Part shown: positions 39,655-48,707 of the stretch, piece after piece
Position numbering within the stretch: position 1 is the stretch's first letter
Layout: every line of letters begins with the position of its first letter
Assembly: GCA_041628225.1 (NCBI GenBank)
Contig: JBFKPQ010000001.1
Location: 1 to 64,000 of the forward strand
Direction: 5' to 3'
DNA length: 64,000 nt
Origin: JBFKPQ01 sp041628225
GTDB taxonomy: Bacteria; Actinomycetota; Acidimicrobiia; Spongiisociales; JAENVV01
Made by a program: the position numbers and the translations under genes
The notes under the pieces: generated by a model
The model's database searches: none
What the model was told of the DNA's origin: nothing
The model's input: the letters and a program-made list of their open reading frames with translations, nothing else

Positions 39655-40602
39655 ATGACGGCCTTCCGACGGCGCCTCGTCTCCGTGCCGACCGTGCTGG
39701 TGACGTGGCTCGTAGCCACGCTGACGCTGCCCCTTCTCCTCGTCGTGGCAATTGTCGTGGACGCGGCCCGGGCGCTGATGACGCGGGCGCCGTTCATGGC
39801 CGTTCGCCTCCTCTCTTTCGGGTGGGCGTACCTCACCTACGAGGTTGTGGGCCTGGTCGCGCTCTTTTTGGCCTTGCTGCCCGGGTCGACGGTGGAACGC
39901 ACCTGGGCGATTCAGCGGTGGTGGGCGAACGGGTTGCTCGACGCTGCGCAGCGGATCTTCGGGCTCGAATTCGCTGCAGAGGGCACAGATGTGCTGTCGG
40001 CCTCGCCCTACGTCCTGCTGATGCGTCACGCCAGCATCGTCGACAATCTCCTACCGGCCCGCTACGTGACCGACGAGGCGGGCGTACGGCTCCGCTACGT
40101 GCTGAAACGGGAATTGCTCGGTGACCCGTGTCTCGACGTCGCCGGCAATCGGCTGCCGAACCACTTCGTCGACCGGTCGGGAGCCGACTCGGCGACCGAA
40201 CTGGCCGCCATCGCGGCACTAGCCCGCGGCCTCGGATCGCAAGAGGCGCTGGTGATCTTTCCCGAGGGCACCCGCTTCACGCCAGACAAACGCCGCCGGG
40301 TACTCGAGCGACTCACCGATCGCAACCCCGCGCTGGCCGAGGTGGCAGCCGGCCTCACCAATGTGCTTCCCCCCAGGGTCGGAGGTGTCCAAGCCGCTCT
40401 CGAGATGCCCCTCGACGTGGTCATCTGTGCTCACCGCGGGCTGGAAGGGTTCGCCACGATCGGCGACATCTGGCGCGGGTCGATGGTCGACCGAGCCGTG
40501 GAATTGCGATTCTGGCGGGTGAGCCGTGACGAGATAGGCCCTGACGTCGGGGCATGGCTCATCGACGAGTGGTCCGAGGTCGATGCCTGGGTGAGCGCTT
40601 GA
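39655..40602 (+). CDS. PlsC-like acyltransferase, membrane protein
   Basis: 315 aa. Two N-terminal TM segments (about 14-38 and 60-80), then an acyltransferase domain with H-x4-D as RHASIVDN (about residue 124-129) and FPEGTR (about 202-207), the acceptor-binding motif. It likely transfers acyl chains to lysophospholipid or a related lipid. The rest (about 225-315) is unlike classical PlsC. It lies 14 bases behind the sigma factor gene; it also has its own leaderless signal. Confidence 0.8.
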   Translation: MTAFRRRLVSVPTVLVTWLVATLTLPLLLVVAIVVDAARALMTRAPFMAVRLLSFGWAYLTYEVVGLVALFLALLPGSTVERTWAIQRWWANGLLDAAQRIFGLEFAAEGTDVLSASPYVLLMRHASIVDNLLPARYVTDEAGVRLRYVLKRELLGDPCLDVAGNRLPNHFVDRSGADSATELAAIAALARGLGSQEALVIFPEGTRFTPDKRRRVLERLTDRNPALAEVAAGLTNVLPPRVGGVQAALEMPLDVVICAHRGLEGFATIGDIWRGSMVDRAVELRFWRVSRDEIGPDVGAWLIDEWSEVDAWVSA

Positions 40603-40603
40603 G

Positions 40604-41791
40604 TCAGAAGATCTCGGGACACCATGGGGCCACCGGCCATCGCAGCAGCGTGTCGAGTCGCCCGATGGCGTCGTCGCTCCCGTCGATGAGCCCGGCCCGA
40701 GCGAGCTCATACGCAGACGTGCCTCCCAGGTACAGCGACGCCAAGACGGAGACGGGCAGCGTCACGTCGCCGGCGGCGTCGGTTCGAACACACGAGCTGC
40801 CGTCGGGGCCGGCATCGAGGAGGTATCGACCGCCGGCCCGGTCGTCCATGACGTCGAGCACGATCGTTCCCGGCGTGCGATACCGACGCACCGTGAGGGC
40901 GCCCGGCACATCGAGGATGCGAAGCCACAGCGCGTCTCCGACCGTGCGTGTGGCCGCGCGCAGGTCGGTGAACTGCCAGAGTCGGGCGTCATCGACCGGT
41001 CGCCGCGGGGCGCGCACCACCGAGACGAGGTCCACACCGAGCACGTAGCTCCAGAGCGCCGCCTCGGTGTGCGGATCTCGTGCGATGAGCTCGGACACGT
41101 GCAGGGTCATCTCCAGGTCGCCTTTCACCCGGTAGATGACGTAGCCACCATCGCCGGAGGCGACGACGATGCGGTGTGCCGAATAGCCGTCCCGGAACTC
41201 GGGTCGGTCCCGCAGGGTTCTTCCGCGCCACCAGCCCGGTGGGCGCCGGTACATGCCGGGACGATCGGCGACGACGGCGTCGTGGATCGGGGGCAACCGA
41301 TCCAACGCTTCGTCCTTGGTGACGAATTCGAAGGAGGCACCCCCGTCGCTCACCATCGTTTCGGTCGGCCCGGTGATCTCGAGGTCGTGGTGCCATGTGG
41401 CCGGCCCGAACCCGTACCGTCCGTAGATCGTCGCCTCGGATGCCCACAGGCCGGCGAGAGACCAACCCCGGTCGGTCACCTCGTCGAAGTGGGTCTCCAT
41501 GAACGCCCTCAGGATTCCCCGCCGGCGGTGGGTGGCAGCCGTCGTCACCTGGGTCACTCCCGACATGGGTACCGCGGCCCCACCCGGCACCGTCACATCG
41601 AGGTCGAATGCCGAGAACGTCGCAACGAATCGGCCGTCGACTTCGGCGACCCGGGCGCGGCTGATGTCGTACCACTCGGCGATCTCTTCGGAGAAGGCGG
41701 GGTCGGGATCGAAGCCGAAGGTGAGGCCCATCGCTTCGAACCAGGCATGGAGTTCGGCTTCGTCGATGCCCCGCAGGACGGGTTCGGACAT
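40604..41791 (-). CDS. GNAT acetyltransferase, Eis-like
   Basis: 395 aa. N-terminal GNAT domain (about 1-150) with the acetyl-CoA loop VTQVTTAATHRRRGILRAFM, then Y-x-R-Y-G-F-G-P-A, a second GNAT-like fold and a sterol-carrier-like C-terminal domain (about 290-395). This tripartite order and length is the Eis (enhanced intracellular survival) family, some of which acetylate aminoglycosides or proteins at several amines. The natural substrate is unknown. It follows a hypothetical membrane-anchored protein gene with no gap. Confidence 0.85.
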   Translation of the reverse strand: MSEPVLRGIDEAELHAWFEAMGLTFGFDPDPAFSEEIAEWYDISRARVAEVDGRFVATFSAFDLDVTVPGGAAVPMSGVTQVTTAATHRRRGILRAFMETHFDEVTDRGWSLAGLWASEATIYGRYGFGPATWHHDLEITGPTETMVSDGGASFEFVTKDEALDRLPPIHDAVVADRPGMYRRPPGWWRGRTLRDRPEFRDGYSAHRIVVASGDGGYVIYRVKGDLEMTLHVSELIARDPHTEAALWSYVLGVDLVSVVRAPRRPVDDARLWQFTDLRAATRTVGDALWLRILDVPGALTVRRYRTPGTIVLDVMDDRAGGRYLLDAGPDGSSCVRTDAAGDVTLPVSVLASLYLGGTSAYELARAGLIDGSDDAIGRLDTLLRWPVAPWCPEIF

Positions 41792-42409
41792 CTAGGGCGC
41801 GGTGGCCGCGATGGCGTCGGCCGCCGAATTGAAGGCCGCCACTGCGGTGGCGAACTCTTCGAGAGCCGCCTGACGAGCCTCGCCGCTGTCCGACGATTGG
41901 AGTCCTGCCAGAACGGCGCCGGCCGCGTCACGCGTGGCGGCTGCCGCAGTGGCGAGTGGCTCGTGGAGGCCCGCGAGCACTGCGTTGTCCTCGGGTGGGG
42001 GTCCGTCGGCGACGGAGAGCGCGAAGTCGGCGATGCGGGGGTTGAGGTCGTCGCGGATGGCATCACGAGCCGCGGCATATTCGATGGCCCGGGCATCCCA
42101 GTCGGCGTTCACGCTCGTCATCTCGAGATCCAGCGTGGCCAGGTCGGCACGCCAGGTCTCGACCGCGTCGTAGTACGCCTGAGTCGCGGCGTCCGGCAGA
42201 ACTCCGGTCGGCGGCAGCGTGGTGGCAACGGGTGTGTCACCACCTCCCGCCGGCGCCGTGGTGCTCGTCGTCGAGGGAACCGTAAGGTCCGGGTTGGCTT
42301 CGACCCGGTCTTCGAGGCTCTGCACGAAGACGTAGGTGAAACCCACCATCCCGAGGATGATGAGCGGGAGGATCCAGCGGCCGGGTTTGGGATCGGGATT
42401 GCGTGCCAT
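41792..42409 (-). CDS. Hypothetical membrane-anchored helical protein
   Basis: 205 aa, no family recognised. One TM (about residues 10-30) with basic residues before it, a Thr/Pro-rich linker (about 42-70, LTVPSTTSTTAPAGGGDTP) and an extracytoplasmic Ala-rich helical domain with no Cys. Such Thr-rich linkers recur in secreted proteins of this window (42492, 48087, 62360). The stop directly abuts the Eis-like gene. TAACGT lies nine bases before the ATG. Confidence 0.7.
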   Translation of the reverse strand: MARNPDPKPGRWILPLIILGMVGFTYVFVQSLEDRVEANPDLTVPSTTSTTAPAGGGDTPVATTLPPTGVLPDAATQAYYDAVETWRADLATLDLEMTSVNADWDARAIEYAAARDAIRDDLNPRIADFALSVADGPPPEDNAVLAGLHEPLATAAAATRDAAGAVLAGLQSSDSGEARQAALEEFATAVAAFNSAADAIAATAP

Positions 42410-42479
42410 GGGCGAGCCAACGTTAGTCGACCGCCGATGAGTTCCCGACGAACCCCTTGTCCGGAGCGCCGCCGCGTCG

Positions 42480-42485
42480 TACGTT
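42480..42485 (+). promoter_or_regulatory. TACGTT -10 element, leaderless hypothetical gene
   Basis: TACGTT is followed by six bases and the ATG at 42492, without Shine-Dalgarno sequence. Confidence 0.4.
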
Positions 42486-42491
42486 CGACCG

Positions 42492-43223
42492 ATGACACCT
42501 CCAGAGGACCCCCACGACCGCGTCGATCACGAGTTCGTACCGTGGGAGGTGATCGAACGAGGCTGGACGATCCCGATCCGCCGGACGGCCGTGTTGCTCG
42601 GCGTCGTCGCCGCCGCGGCGGCGATCGGTGGGTTGGCGATCTGGTGGCTTTTGCCTGCGTCGGATGGGGAGTTCTCGGTGTCCTCCGTCGAACCGGTCGA
42701 GGTGACGACGGCATCGTCGGCGACGACGACGACCACGACCATCCTCCTCGCCGTGAGCGAAGCCGAACTGCGCCTCACGGACCCCCGCGCCGTGGCGGCG
42801 GCCGCCGAGGCGGCCGTACGTTCCCACTTCACGGAGCCGGGTCGCTCCTACCCCGAGTGGACGGTCGCCGAGGGCGCCGTGGCAACCGCCGGCGGTTGGT
42901 CGGTGCGGGTCCATATCTCCCTGCTGGCTGGGTCAGACGGGATCGTGCGGCTCCCTCCGGTCACGGTGGAGGTGACGTTGATCGACACCGACAACGGCCT
43001 GGTGGCGAGTCTTCCTGTCCTTCTGCCGGGGGTCTCCGGACCGGCGTCGGCGGATCTCGGTCCGCTCGAGCCGGTTCCTCCCGAGGTGGCGGCGGCCGCT
43101 CAGACGCTGGTGGGAACCTGGTCGACCGTCGAGGTGCTGGGAGGCAGCCTCACCGAGACGGGCTGGCTCGTGTTCGTCGAAGGAGCGAATCTCCCGCCCG
43201 TCGCTGTGCGCGTCGGGCGCTAG
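42492..43223 (+). CDS. Hypothetical membrane-anchored protein
   Basis: 243 aa, unknown. Cytoplasmic N-terminus (1-30), one TM (about 31-53), a Ser/Thr-rich linker with a run of Thr (about 72-85), and an extracytoplasmic domain (about 90-243) rich in beta strands with alternating Val. The middle (AVAAAAEAAVRSHFTEPGRSYPEW) resembles the NTF2-like or conjugation-protein folds seen in anchored actinobacterial proteins, but this is only an impression. The 3' end overlaps the convergent Nfu_N gene by 4 bp. Confidence 0.7.
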   Translation: MTPPEDPHDRVDHEFVPWEVIERGWTIPIRRTAVLLGVVAAAAAIGGLAIWWLLPASDGEFSVSSVEPVEVTTASSATTTTTTILLAVSEAELRLTDPRAVAAAAEAAVRSHFTEPGRSYPEWTVAEGAVATAGGWSVRVHISLLAGSDGIVRLPPVTVEVTLIDTDNGLVASLPVLLPGVSGPASADLGPLEPVPPEVAAAAQTLVGTWSTVEVLGGSLTETGWLVFVEGANLPPVAVRVGR

Positions 43224-43474
43224 CCGAAGTGGCTTTCTAGGATCTCCTGCGCGGCTGGAGCGATCACATTCCAGTCCGCATCGGCAGCCTTGGTAAGGGT
43301 CACGAAGTCGGCGGTCATGAAGATGCTGGACAGCCCATCGATAGCGAGCAGCGCCTCGGCGAGAGGATGCTCGTCGGTGCGTCCAGCGACGAAGGTGCTC
43401 GGACCCCCCACGTCCACCCCGACGGTGAATTTGAGCGCATTCGGATTCGGAGTCGCATCGATGGTGACAGGCAT
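43220..43474 (-). CDS. Nfu N-terminal-domain protein
   Basis: 84 aa. It has the N-terminal domain of Nfu Fe-S scaffolds: TPNPNALKF (residues 7-15), the middle S-P-L/HPLAEALLAIDGLSSIFM and FVTLTKA-x-x-x-DW. The C-terminal C-x-x-C domain that carries the cluster is absent, so it cannot be a scaffold alone. Single-domain Nfu_N proteins are common in actinobacteria; function is not settled. The ATG at 43474 is chosen for the family start. Confidence 0.82.
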   Translation of the reverse strand: MPVTIDATPNPNALKFTVGVDVGGPSTFVAGRTDEHPLAEALLAIDGLSSIFMTADFVTLTKAADADWNVIAPAAQEILESHFG

Positions 43475-43501
43475 GGTGGCCCAGCGTAGCGACCGACGGT
43501 C

Positions 43502-45421
43502 ATGATCGGATCGGACACTTCGCTCGGCGTGGACGTCGGCGGTACGTTCACCGACATCGCGGTGTGGCGCGACGGCGAGTTGGTCGTTGGGAAGACCTCG
43601 ACGACTCCCGATCAGAGCGAGGGCGTGGTTGCGGGAGCCATCGCCGCAGGCGCGCCCGGGGCATCCCGCTTCCTGCACGGTACGACGGTCGCCACCAACG
43701 CGTTGCTCGAACGCGCCGGCGCGCGGACATTGCTCGTCACGTCAGAGGGTTTCGAAGACGTCGTGGAGATCGGACGACAAGACCGGCCGTCGCTCTACGA
43801 TCCCGCGGTCGTCCGGCCGGCTCCGCTGGCGGCGGCTCGTCTCGGCGTCGACACCGGCGACCTCGACGCCCTGCGCGAGCGGGTGGCGGCGGCTGCACCT
43901 GAGGCCGTTGCTATCTCCCTGATGCACGCCCATCGAGACGGGACCGGCGAGGGCGAGGTCCGGAATACCCTCGCGTCGCTCGGACTACCGATCAGTGCGT
44001 CGACCGATGTCGTTCCGGAGTTTCGGGAGTACGAACGAACCTCCACGACGGTGCTGAATGCCTACCTCACTCCCGTCATGCGCCGCTATCTCGACGCTCT
44101 GGCTGAGCGGGCCGCCGCGGCGGGCCTTCCCCGCGATATTCAGGTGATGCGCTCGTCGGGTGGCCTCATGGCGATCGACGCGGCGGCCGGCCTGCCCGCC
44201 GCCGCCCTGTTGTCGGGTCCGGCCGGAGGGGTGGTCGCGACGGCCGCCCTGGCGCAGGCCCTGGGGCTCGTGTCGGCCATCGCGTTCGACATGGGCGGCA
44301 CCTCGACCGACGTGTGCCGGATCGAAGGCGGGATGCCCGAGGTTCGATACGAGCGGCCGATCGACGGTCACCCGTGCCGGCTGCCGTCGGTGGCCGTGCA
44401 CACGGTGGGTGCGGGTGGCGGCAGCCTCGGCTGGCTGGACGCGGGCGGTTCGATGCGTGTCGGGCCACAGAGCGCCGGCGCCTGGCCCGGCCCGGCCGCG
44501 TACGGGCGTGGCGGCGTCGCTCCCACGGTGACTGATGCGAACGTCGTCCTCGGGCGGCTCGGCGGGGCGCTGGCAGGCGGGGTGGTGCTCGACGGCCGCG
44601 CCGCCGGGGCGGCGCTCGAAGGGCTTGGCGGCCACATGGGTCTGGATGCGATCGCCACCGCATTCGGGATGATCGAGATCGTCGAAGCGCACATGGAGCG
44701 AGCCATCCGAGCGGTATCGATCGAGGAAGGTGCTGATCCGCGGCGCGCCCACCTCGTGGCGTTCGGCGGCGCCGGCGGTCTGCACGCCACGGCCCTCGCC
44801 AGGCGACTCGACATGCGCGGTGTCGTGATTCCGCCTCATGCCGGGGTGTTCTCAGCACTCGGCTTGTTGTTGAGTCCACCCCGACGCGACGCTGCCCGAT
44901 CGGTGGTCGGACGGCCGCTGGCCGATCTCGACGGCGTGCTGAGTGACGTCATGAACCAGGCGAGAACGGACGTGGCGATGGGTGGGGCTCGAGTCGTCGG
45001 AACGGTGGATCTCCGGTACGTCGGGCAAGCCCACGAGATCAACGTGCCCTATGGGCCGGGCGAGGGGTGGGATGCCGCCGTCGAGCGTTTTCACGAGGAG
45101 CATCGGGTCAGAAACGGTTTTGCGCGGCTCGGCGACCCCGTCGAGGCCGTCGCGGTGCGGGCCGTCGCCACGGCTCCACCAGCCGTGGACTGGGAAGACC
45201 TGCCCCCACATCGCCCGTCGGAGAGTTCCGACCTCGGGACGCGCACCGTCCGCACCGATGCAGGCGACGTCGAAGCGCGTCTCCTCGCCCGCGCGGAGCT
45301 CGACGTCGGAGCATCGGTGGCTGGTCCGGCCGTGGTGCTCGACGGCGAGGCGACGACCTGGCTGGCGGCGGGCGACGTGGGCCGGGTCCACCCGTCGGGA
45401 GCGCTGGTGGTGACCTGGTGA
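43502..45421 (+). CDS. hyuA: Hydantoinase/oxoprolinase subunit A
   Basis: 639 aa. ASKHA-fold ATPase subunit of ATP-dependent N-methylhydantoinase or 5-oxoprolinase. N-terminal LGVDVGGTFTDIA, HGTTVATNALLERAGA, then FREYERTSTTVLNAYLTPVM, AFDMGGTSTDVCRIEGG and the C-terminal YVGQAHEINVPY. It acts with HyuB, whose gene overlaps by GTGA. Which amide (5-oxoproline, hydantoin, carbapenem-like) is used cannot be told. Acetone carboxylase is a distant relative but lacks this pair arrangement. Confidence 0.88.
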   Translation: MIGSDTSLGVDVGGTFTDIAVWRDGELVVGKTSTTPDQSEGVVAGAIAAGAPGASRFLHGTTVATNALLERAGARTLLVTSEGFEDVVEIGRQDRPSLYDPAVVRPAPLAAARLGVDTGDLDALRERVAAAAPEAVAISLMHAHRDGTGEGEVRNTLASLGLPISASTDVVPEFREYERTSTTVLNAYLTPVMRRYLDALAERAAAAGLPRDIQVMRSSGGLMAIDAAAGLPAAALLSGPAGGVVATAALAQALGLVSAIAFDMGGTSTDVCRIEGGMPEVRYERPIDGHPCRLPSVAVHTVGAGGGSLGWLDAGGSMRVGPQSAGAWPGPAAYGRGGVAPTVTDANVVLGRLGGALAGGVVLDGRAAGAALEGLGGHMGLDAIATAFGMIEIVEAHMERAIRAVSIEEGADPRRAHLVAFGGAGGLHATALARRLDMRGVVIPPHAGVFSALGLLLSPPRRDAARSVVGRPLADLDGVLSDVMNQARTDVAMGGARVVGTVDLRYVGQAHEINVPYGPGEGWDAAVERFHEEHRVRNGFARLGDPVEAVAVRAVATAPPAVDWEDLPPHRPSESSDLGTRTVRTDAGDVEARLLARAELDVGASVAGPAVVLDGEATTWLAAGDVGRVHPSGALVVTW

Positions 45422-46950
45422 TCTCGCCCATCGACCTCGAAGTCGCCCGGAATCAGTTCGCCGCCCTGGCCGACGAGATGGGTCTCGTCCTACGCCGAAC
45501 CGCCTACTCGCCGAACATCAAGGAGCGAGCCGACTGCTCGGCAGCGGTATTCGTCCCATCGGGCGAGATGCTCGCTCAAGCCGAACACATACCGGTCCAC
45601 CTCGGCTCGATGCCGGCTTCGGTCGCGGCCGTCCTGGAGCGTTTCGAACCCGAGCCCGACATGCAATATGCCGTCAACGACCCATTCCACGGTGGCACCC
45701 ACCTCAACGACCTCACGCTCGTTCAACCCGTGTTCGTCGGGCGGTCTCTCGTGGGCTGGGTCGCCAACCGGGCCCACCACGCCGACGTCGGGGGAGAGGC
45801 CCCTGGCTCGATGCCGGCCCACGCCACCCGTCTCGACCAGGAGGGCCACGTCGTCGCTCCGATGCCGGCGGTGCGTCACGGGGAATGGCTCCCCGAGTTC
45901 GTCGAACCATTTCTCGCCGCCACCCGGACCCCCGCCGAACGTCTCGGCGACCTGTCAGGGCAGTTGGGGTCCAATGCCGTCGGAGCGCTCCGCCTGGCCG
46001 CGCTCGCCGAAGCAGTGGGCATCGCAGAGCATCGCCGCATGACCGTGGCGCTCCTCGACTACGGCGAACGGCGGATGCGCGCCGCGCTCGGCGCACTCGC
46101 CGATGGTCGCTTTTCGTTCACCGACGTGATGGAGTGGGGTGACGTCGACCTTCCGGTGGCGGTGTCCGTGACCATCGACGGCCACTCCCTTCACGCGGAC
46201 TTCGCCGGAACCGCCGACCAGATCGACGGCAACATCAATGCCGTTGAAGCGGTGACGAGATCGTGCCTGTACTACGCGGTGCGCGTCGCGACCGACCCCT
46301 CGATCCCCGCCAACGGCGGTTGCTATCGCCCGCTCACGCTGTCGGTGCCGCCCGGGTCGCTCGTGGGCGCCACCCCTCCCGTAGCGGTCGCGGCCGGCAA
46401 CGTGGAGACCTCTCAGAGGGTCGCCGACGTTCTGCTCGGCGCACTCGCTCATGCCGCCCCCGACCGGATCCCGGCCGCGTCGCAGGGCACGATGAACAAC
46501 GTCCTGATCGGCAACGACACCTTCGCCTACTACGAGACCGTCGCCGGTGGTGAAGGCGGTGGACCACTGCGACCTGGCCAGTCGGGCATCCATACCGGCA
46601 TGACCAACACGAAGAACACCCCGATCGAGTCGCTGGAAGCGCACTATCCGTTCCGGGTGCATCGATACGGCCTTCGTTCGGGGAGCGGCGGCTCGGGCCG
46701 TCACCCGGGCGGAGAGGGCATTCAGCGTGAGATCGAGTTTCTCGAACCGGCCACGGTCTCGTTGATGGGCGAGCGGCGGCGGCACGGGCCCTGGGGGCTG
46801 GCCGGGGGGGAGCGCGGGGCTCCGGGCGAGGACTGGTTGTTCAGCGGCGGTGCGTGGGAACGGGTACCAGGCAAGGCGACCTTCGAGGTGAAGCCGGGCG
46901 ACCGGCTCCTCGTGAAGACGCCGGGCGGCGGTGGTTGGGGGCCGGCCTAG
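45418..46950 (+). CDS. hyuB: Hydantoinase/oxoprolinase subunit B
   Basis: 510 aa, GTG start with 4-bp overlap to hyuA. Family marks: S-P-x-I-K-E-R-x-D-x-S-A-A-V-F near residue 35-45, DPFHGGTHLND, NRAHHADVGG (metal ligands), and a C-terminus with RSGSGGSGRHPGGEG and LLVKTPGGGGWG. It provides the hydrolase side of the ATP-driven ring opening. Convergent with a NUDIX gene (4 bp shared). Confidence 0.88.
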   Translation: MISPIDLEVARNQFAALADEMGLVLRRTAYSPNIKERADCSAAVFVPSGEMLAQAEHIPVHLGSMPASVAAVLERFEPEPDMQYAVNDPFHGGTHLNDLTLVQPVFVGRSLVGWVANRAHHADVGGEAPGSMPAHATRLDQEGHVVAPMPAVRHGEWLPEFVEPFLAATRTPAERLGDLSGQLGSNAVGALRLAALAEAVGIAEHRRMTVALLDYGERRMRAALGALADGRFSFTDVMEWGDVDLPVAVSVTIDGHSLHADFAGTADQIDGNINAVEAVTRSCLYYAVRVATDPSIPANGGCYRPLTLSVPPGSLVGATPPVAVAAGNVETSQRVADVLLGALAHAAPDRIPAASQGTMNNVLIGNDTFAYYETVAGGEGGGPLRPGQSGIHTGMTNTKNTPIESLEAHYPFRVHRYGLRSGSGGSGRHPGGEGIQREIEFLEPATVSLMGERRRHGPWGLAGGERGAPGEDWLFSGGAWERVPGKATFEVKPGDRLLVKTPGGGGWGPA

Positions 46951-47693
46951 ATCGGCTCCGACCCGACCGCGGGGTGCGTGACCCACAACCGTCCTTCGCC
47001 GTCCCGGGTCACTGTCGGCTCGATGCGCTCCGGAGGCTCCCCGGACCGGGCCGCCGCGATGGCTTCCGCAACGGATGCGTGGGTGGCCAGGCGTTCGAGG
47101 TTCTTGCGGGTGGGAAAGATGATCGAAGCGGTGCCGGCCGCGGCGGCCGACAGCGCGACGGACGGTCGGACCCACACGGAATCGGTTGTCTCGATTTTGT
47201 CGTGGTCGGCATGGGCGCCGTTCGGTCGCTCGGCGACGAAGAACTTGGTGTCGTAGCGGCGGTGCACCCCGGCCGGTGTGACCCACCACGACCACCACGT
47301 CAACGCCGAAAGGTCCAGTCGCACCCGGCCGCCGAGCAGCCAGTCGGTCCAGTCCCACCCAGAACGATCGTTCATGCGGATGCGGGCGTCGGCCGTATCG
47401 GATGGTGTGCGATCGGCGAGAAGGACCCCGCACTCTTCGAAGGTCTCCCGAATGGCCGCCACCACCAGCGCCCGGGCAGTGTCGGCGCCGACCGCGTCGA
47501 CGAGTCGGGCATCGGGGTCGCCCGAGACCGCACCGGCGGGCAGCGTCCGGTCGGCCTCGTCGACCTTGCCGCCGGGAAAAACGAAGGCTCCGCCTACGAA
47601 GTCGGAGTCGATGTGGCGCTCGAGCATGAACACGGCCAACCCGTCGGCAGTGTCGTCGAGCAGCAGGACGGTGGCGGCGTCGCCCGGCGTCAC
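46947..47693 (-). CDS. NUDIX hydrolase, NUDT19/CoA-pyrophosphatase-like
   Basis: 248 aa. FVFPGGKVD followed by a long insertion and then VAAIRETFEECGVLL, the split Nudix box of the NUDT19-like group; it is a paralog of the protein at 27220 (same WVTP-G..RRYDT-F segment later). Likely hydrolyses a pyrophosphate bond, perhaps of CoA esters. Starts within the stop of the membrane-protein gene at 47690 (reading minus, the NUDIX gene is upstream and overlaps by 4 bp). Confidence 0.8.
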   Translation of the reverse strand: MTPGDAATVLLLDDTADGLAVFMLERHIDSDFVGGAFVFPGGKVDEADRTLPAGAVSGDPDARLVDAVGADTARALVVAAIRETFEECGVLLADRTPSDTADARIRMNDRSGWDWTDWLLGGRVRLDLSALTWWSWWVTPAGVHRRYDTKFFVAERPNGAHADHDKIETTDSVWVRPSVALSAAAAGTASIIFPTRKNLERLATHASVAEAIAAARSGEPPERIEPTVTRDGEGRLWVTHPAVGSEPI

Positions 47694-48064
47694 GGTTTGC
47701 CGCGGATGCGGAACACGGCCGCGCCGAGGGCTCCGATCGAGACGAACGTGGCCGACCGGGCCGCCACCCGATCGATCCCCTCGAAGAACACCTCGGGGAG
47801 GGGCAGCTCGGGCATCTCGAACAGCACCGGCATCATGGTGAAGAAGAGCAGGACGGCCGCCAGCCCAGGAACGACCCGCGAAATGCCCTCGTCCGTCACC
47901 ACCACCCCGAGGACCGCTCCGACCACGAGGAACCCCGATGCGGCCAGCAGCGGTTCTCCGCCGTCCAGCACGTCAGCCCAGGCGCCCGACAACAGGGCGA
48001 TACCGCCCCACAAGATGATGGCGACCCCGAACGCACCGATGGTCTTGGCGAGGGCGCTGTCCAT
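47690..48064 (-). CDS. Hypothetical four-TM membrane protein
   Basis: 124 aa, no family recognised. Hydrophobic segments at about residues 8-26, 40-60, 66-84 and 104-118, with short acidic loops. It follows the lipoprotein gene and on the minus strand precedes the NUDIX gene; wait-free coupling is shown by a 4-bp overlap with NUDIX (47690-47693). Which is translated first: this gene starts at 48064, NUDIX at 47693, so NUDIX is the downstream partner. Confidence 0.65.
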   Translation of the reverse strand: MDSALAKTIGAFGVAIILWGGIALLSGAWADVLDGGEPLLAASGFLVVGAVLGVVVTDEGISRVVPGLAAVLLFFTMMPVLFEMPELPLPEVFFEGIDRVAARSATFVSIGALGAAVFRIRGKP

Positions 48065-48086
48065 GACGCCCTGGACCCTACCGGGA

Positions 48087-48653
48087 TCAGGCCTCGGTCC
48101 AGCGGAAACTCGACAGCAGCTCGTCGAACAGAGGGATATACGTGTCGAACTGCTCGCTGTTGGCGAAGAAGCTCACCTCGTAGGCTCGATCTCCTCGCAG
48201 GGTGATCACTCGGAGCGACGTGATCGGTGCACCGTTCTCGGCGGTGGTGGAGAACACGACCGACGCGGCAGGGTGACCGTCGAGGGTCGCGGTACCCGAT
48301 CCGATGATCGTGATGTTCGGGTTGTTGCTGAGCGACCGCGCGTCGGACTGCACATAGGTGTCATAGGGCAGGTCCTCCGGCACCGGGAACACGACGACGT
48401 TGAAGCTCTCGGCGAAATTGTCACCGGCCGGCGTCGGCGAGTAGAAGCCGAGCACGCCGACCTCGGACGCCTCGGTCCAATCCACCGGATAGGCGATCTC
48501 GAAACCGAGGTCGGGTAACGAGATGATGTCGAGCAGCGACGGGTCGATCGTCACCGCGACCGGGGTGGTGGCGGCTGGGGTCGTCGTGGTGGCGGTCGTG
48601 CCACACGCGGCGAGGACGAGTGTGAGGATCAGTACGGGGAGGCGGGTGGACAT
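48087..48653 (-). CDS. Putative lipoprotein
   Basis: 188 aa. Signal peptide with lipobox L-A-A-C (Cys17), a Thr/Ala-rich linker, and a beta-rich domain (about 45-188) with FEIAYPVDW near its start, and SLRVITLRGDRAYEVSFFA, the pattern of DUF1795/PsbP-like domains (surface lipoproteins of unknown role). First gene of a run to the membrane and NUDIX genes. TAGGCT lies nine bases upstream of the ATG. Confidence 0.75.
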   Translation of the reverse strand: MSTRLPVLILTLVLAACGTTATTTTPAATTPVAVTIDPSLLDIISLPDLGFEIAYPVDWTEASEVGVLGFYSPTPAGDNFAESFNVVVFPVPEDLPYDTYVQSDARSLSNNPNITIIGSGTATLDGHPAASVVFSTTAENGAPITSLRVITLRGDRAYEVSFFANSEQFDTYIPLFDELLSSFRWTEA

Positions 48654-48707
48654 GCGGGCGACAGCCTACCGGGAACACGGAGGTGTTCTCACAGGTTGCA
48701 TCGGGAT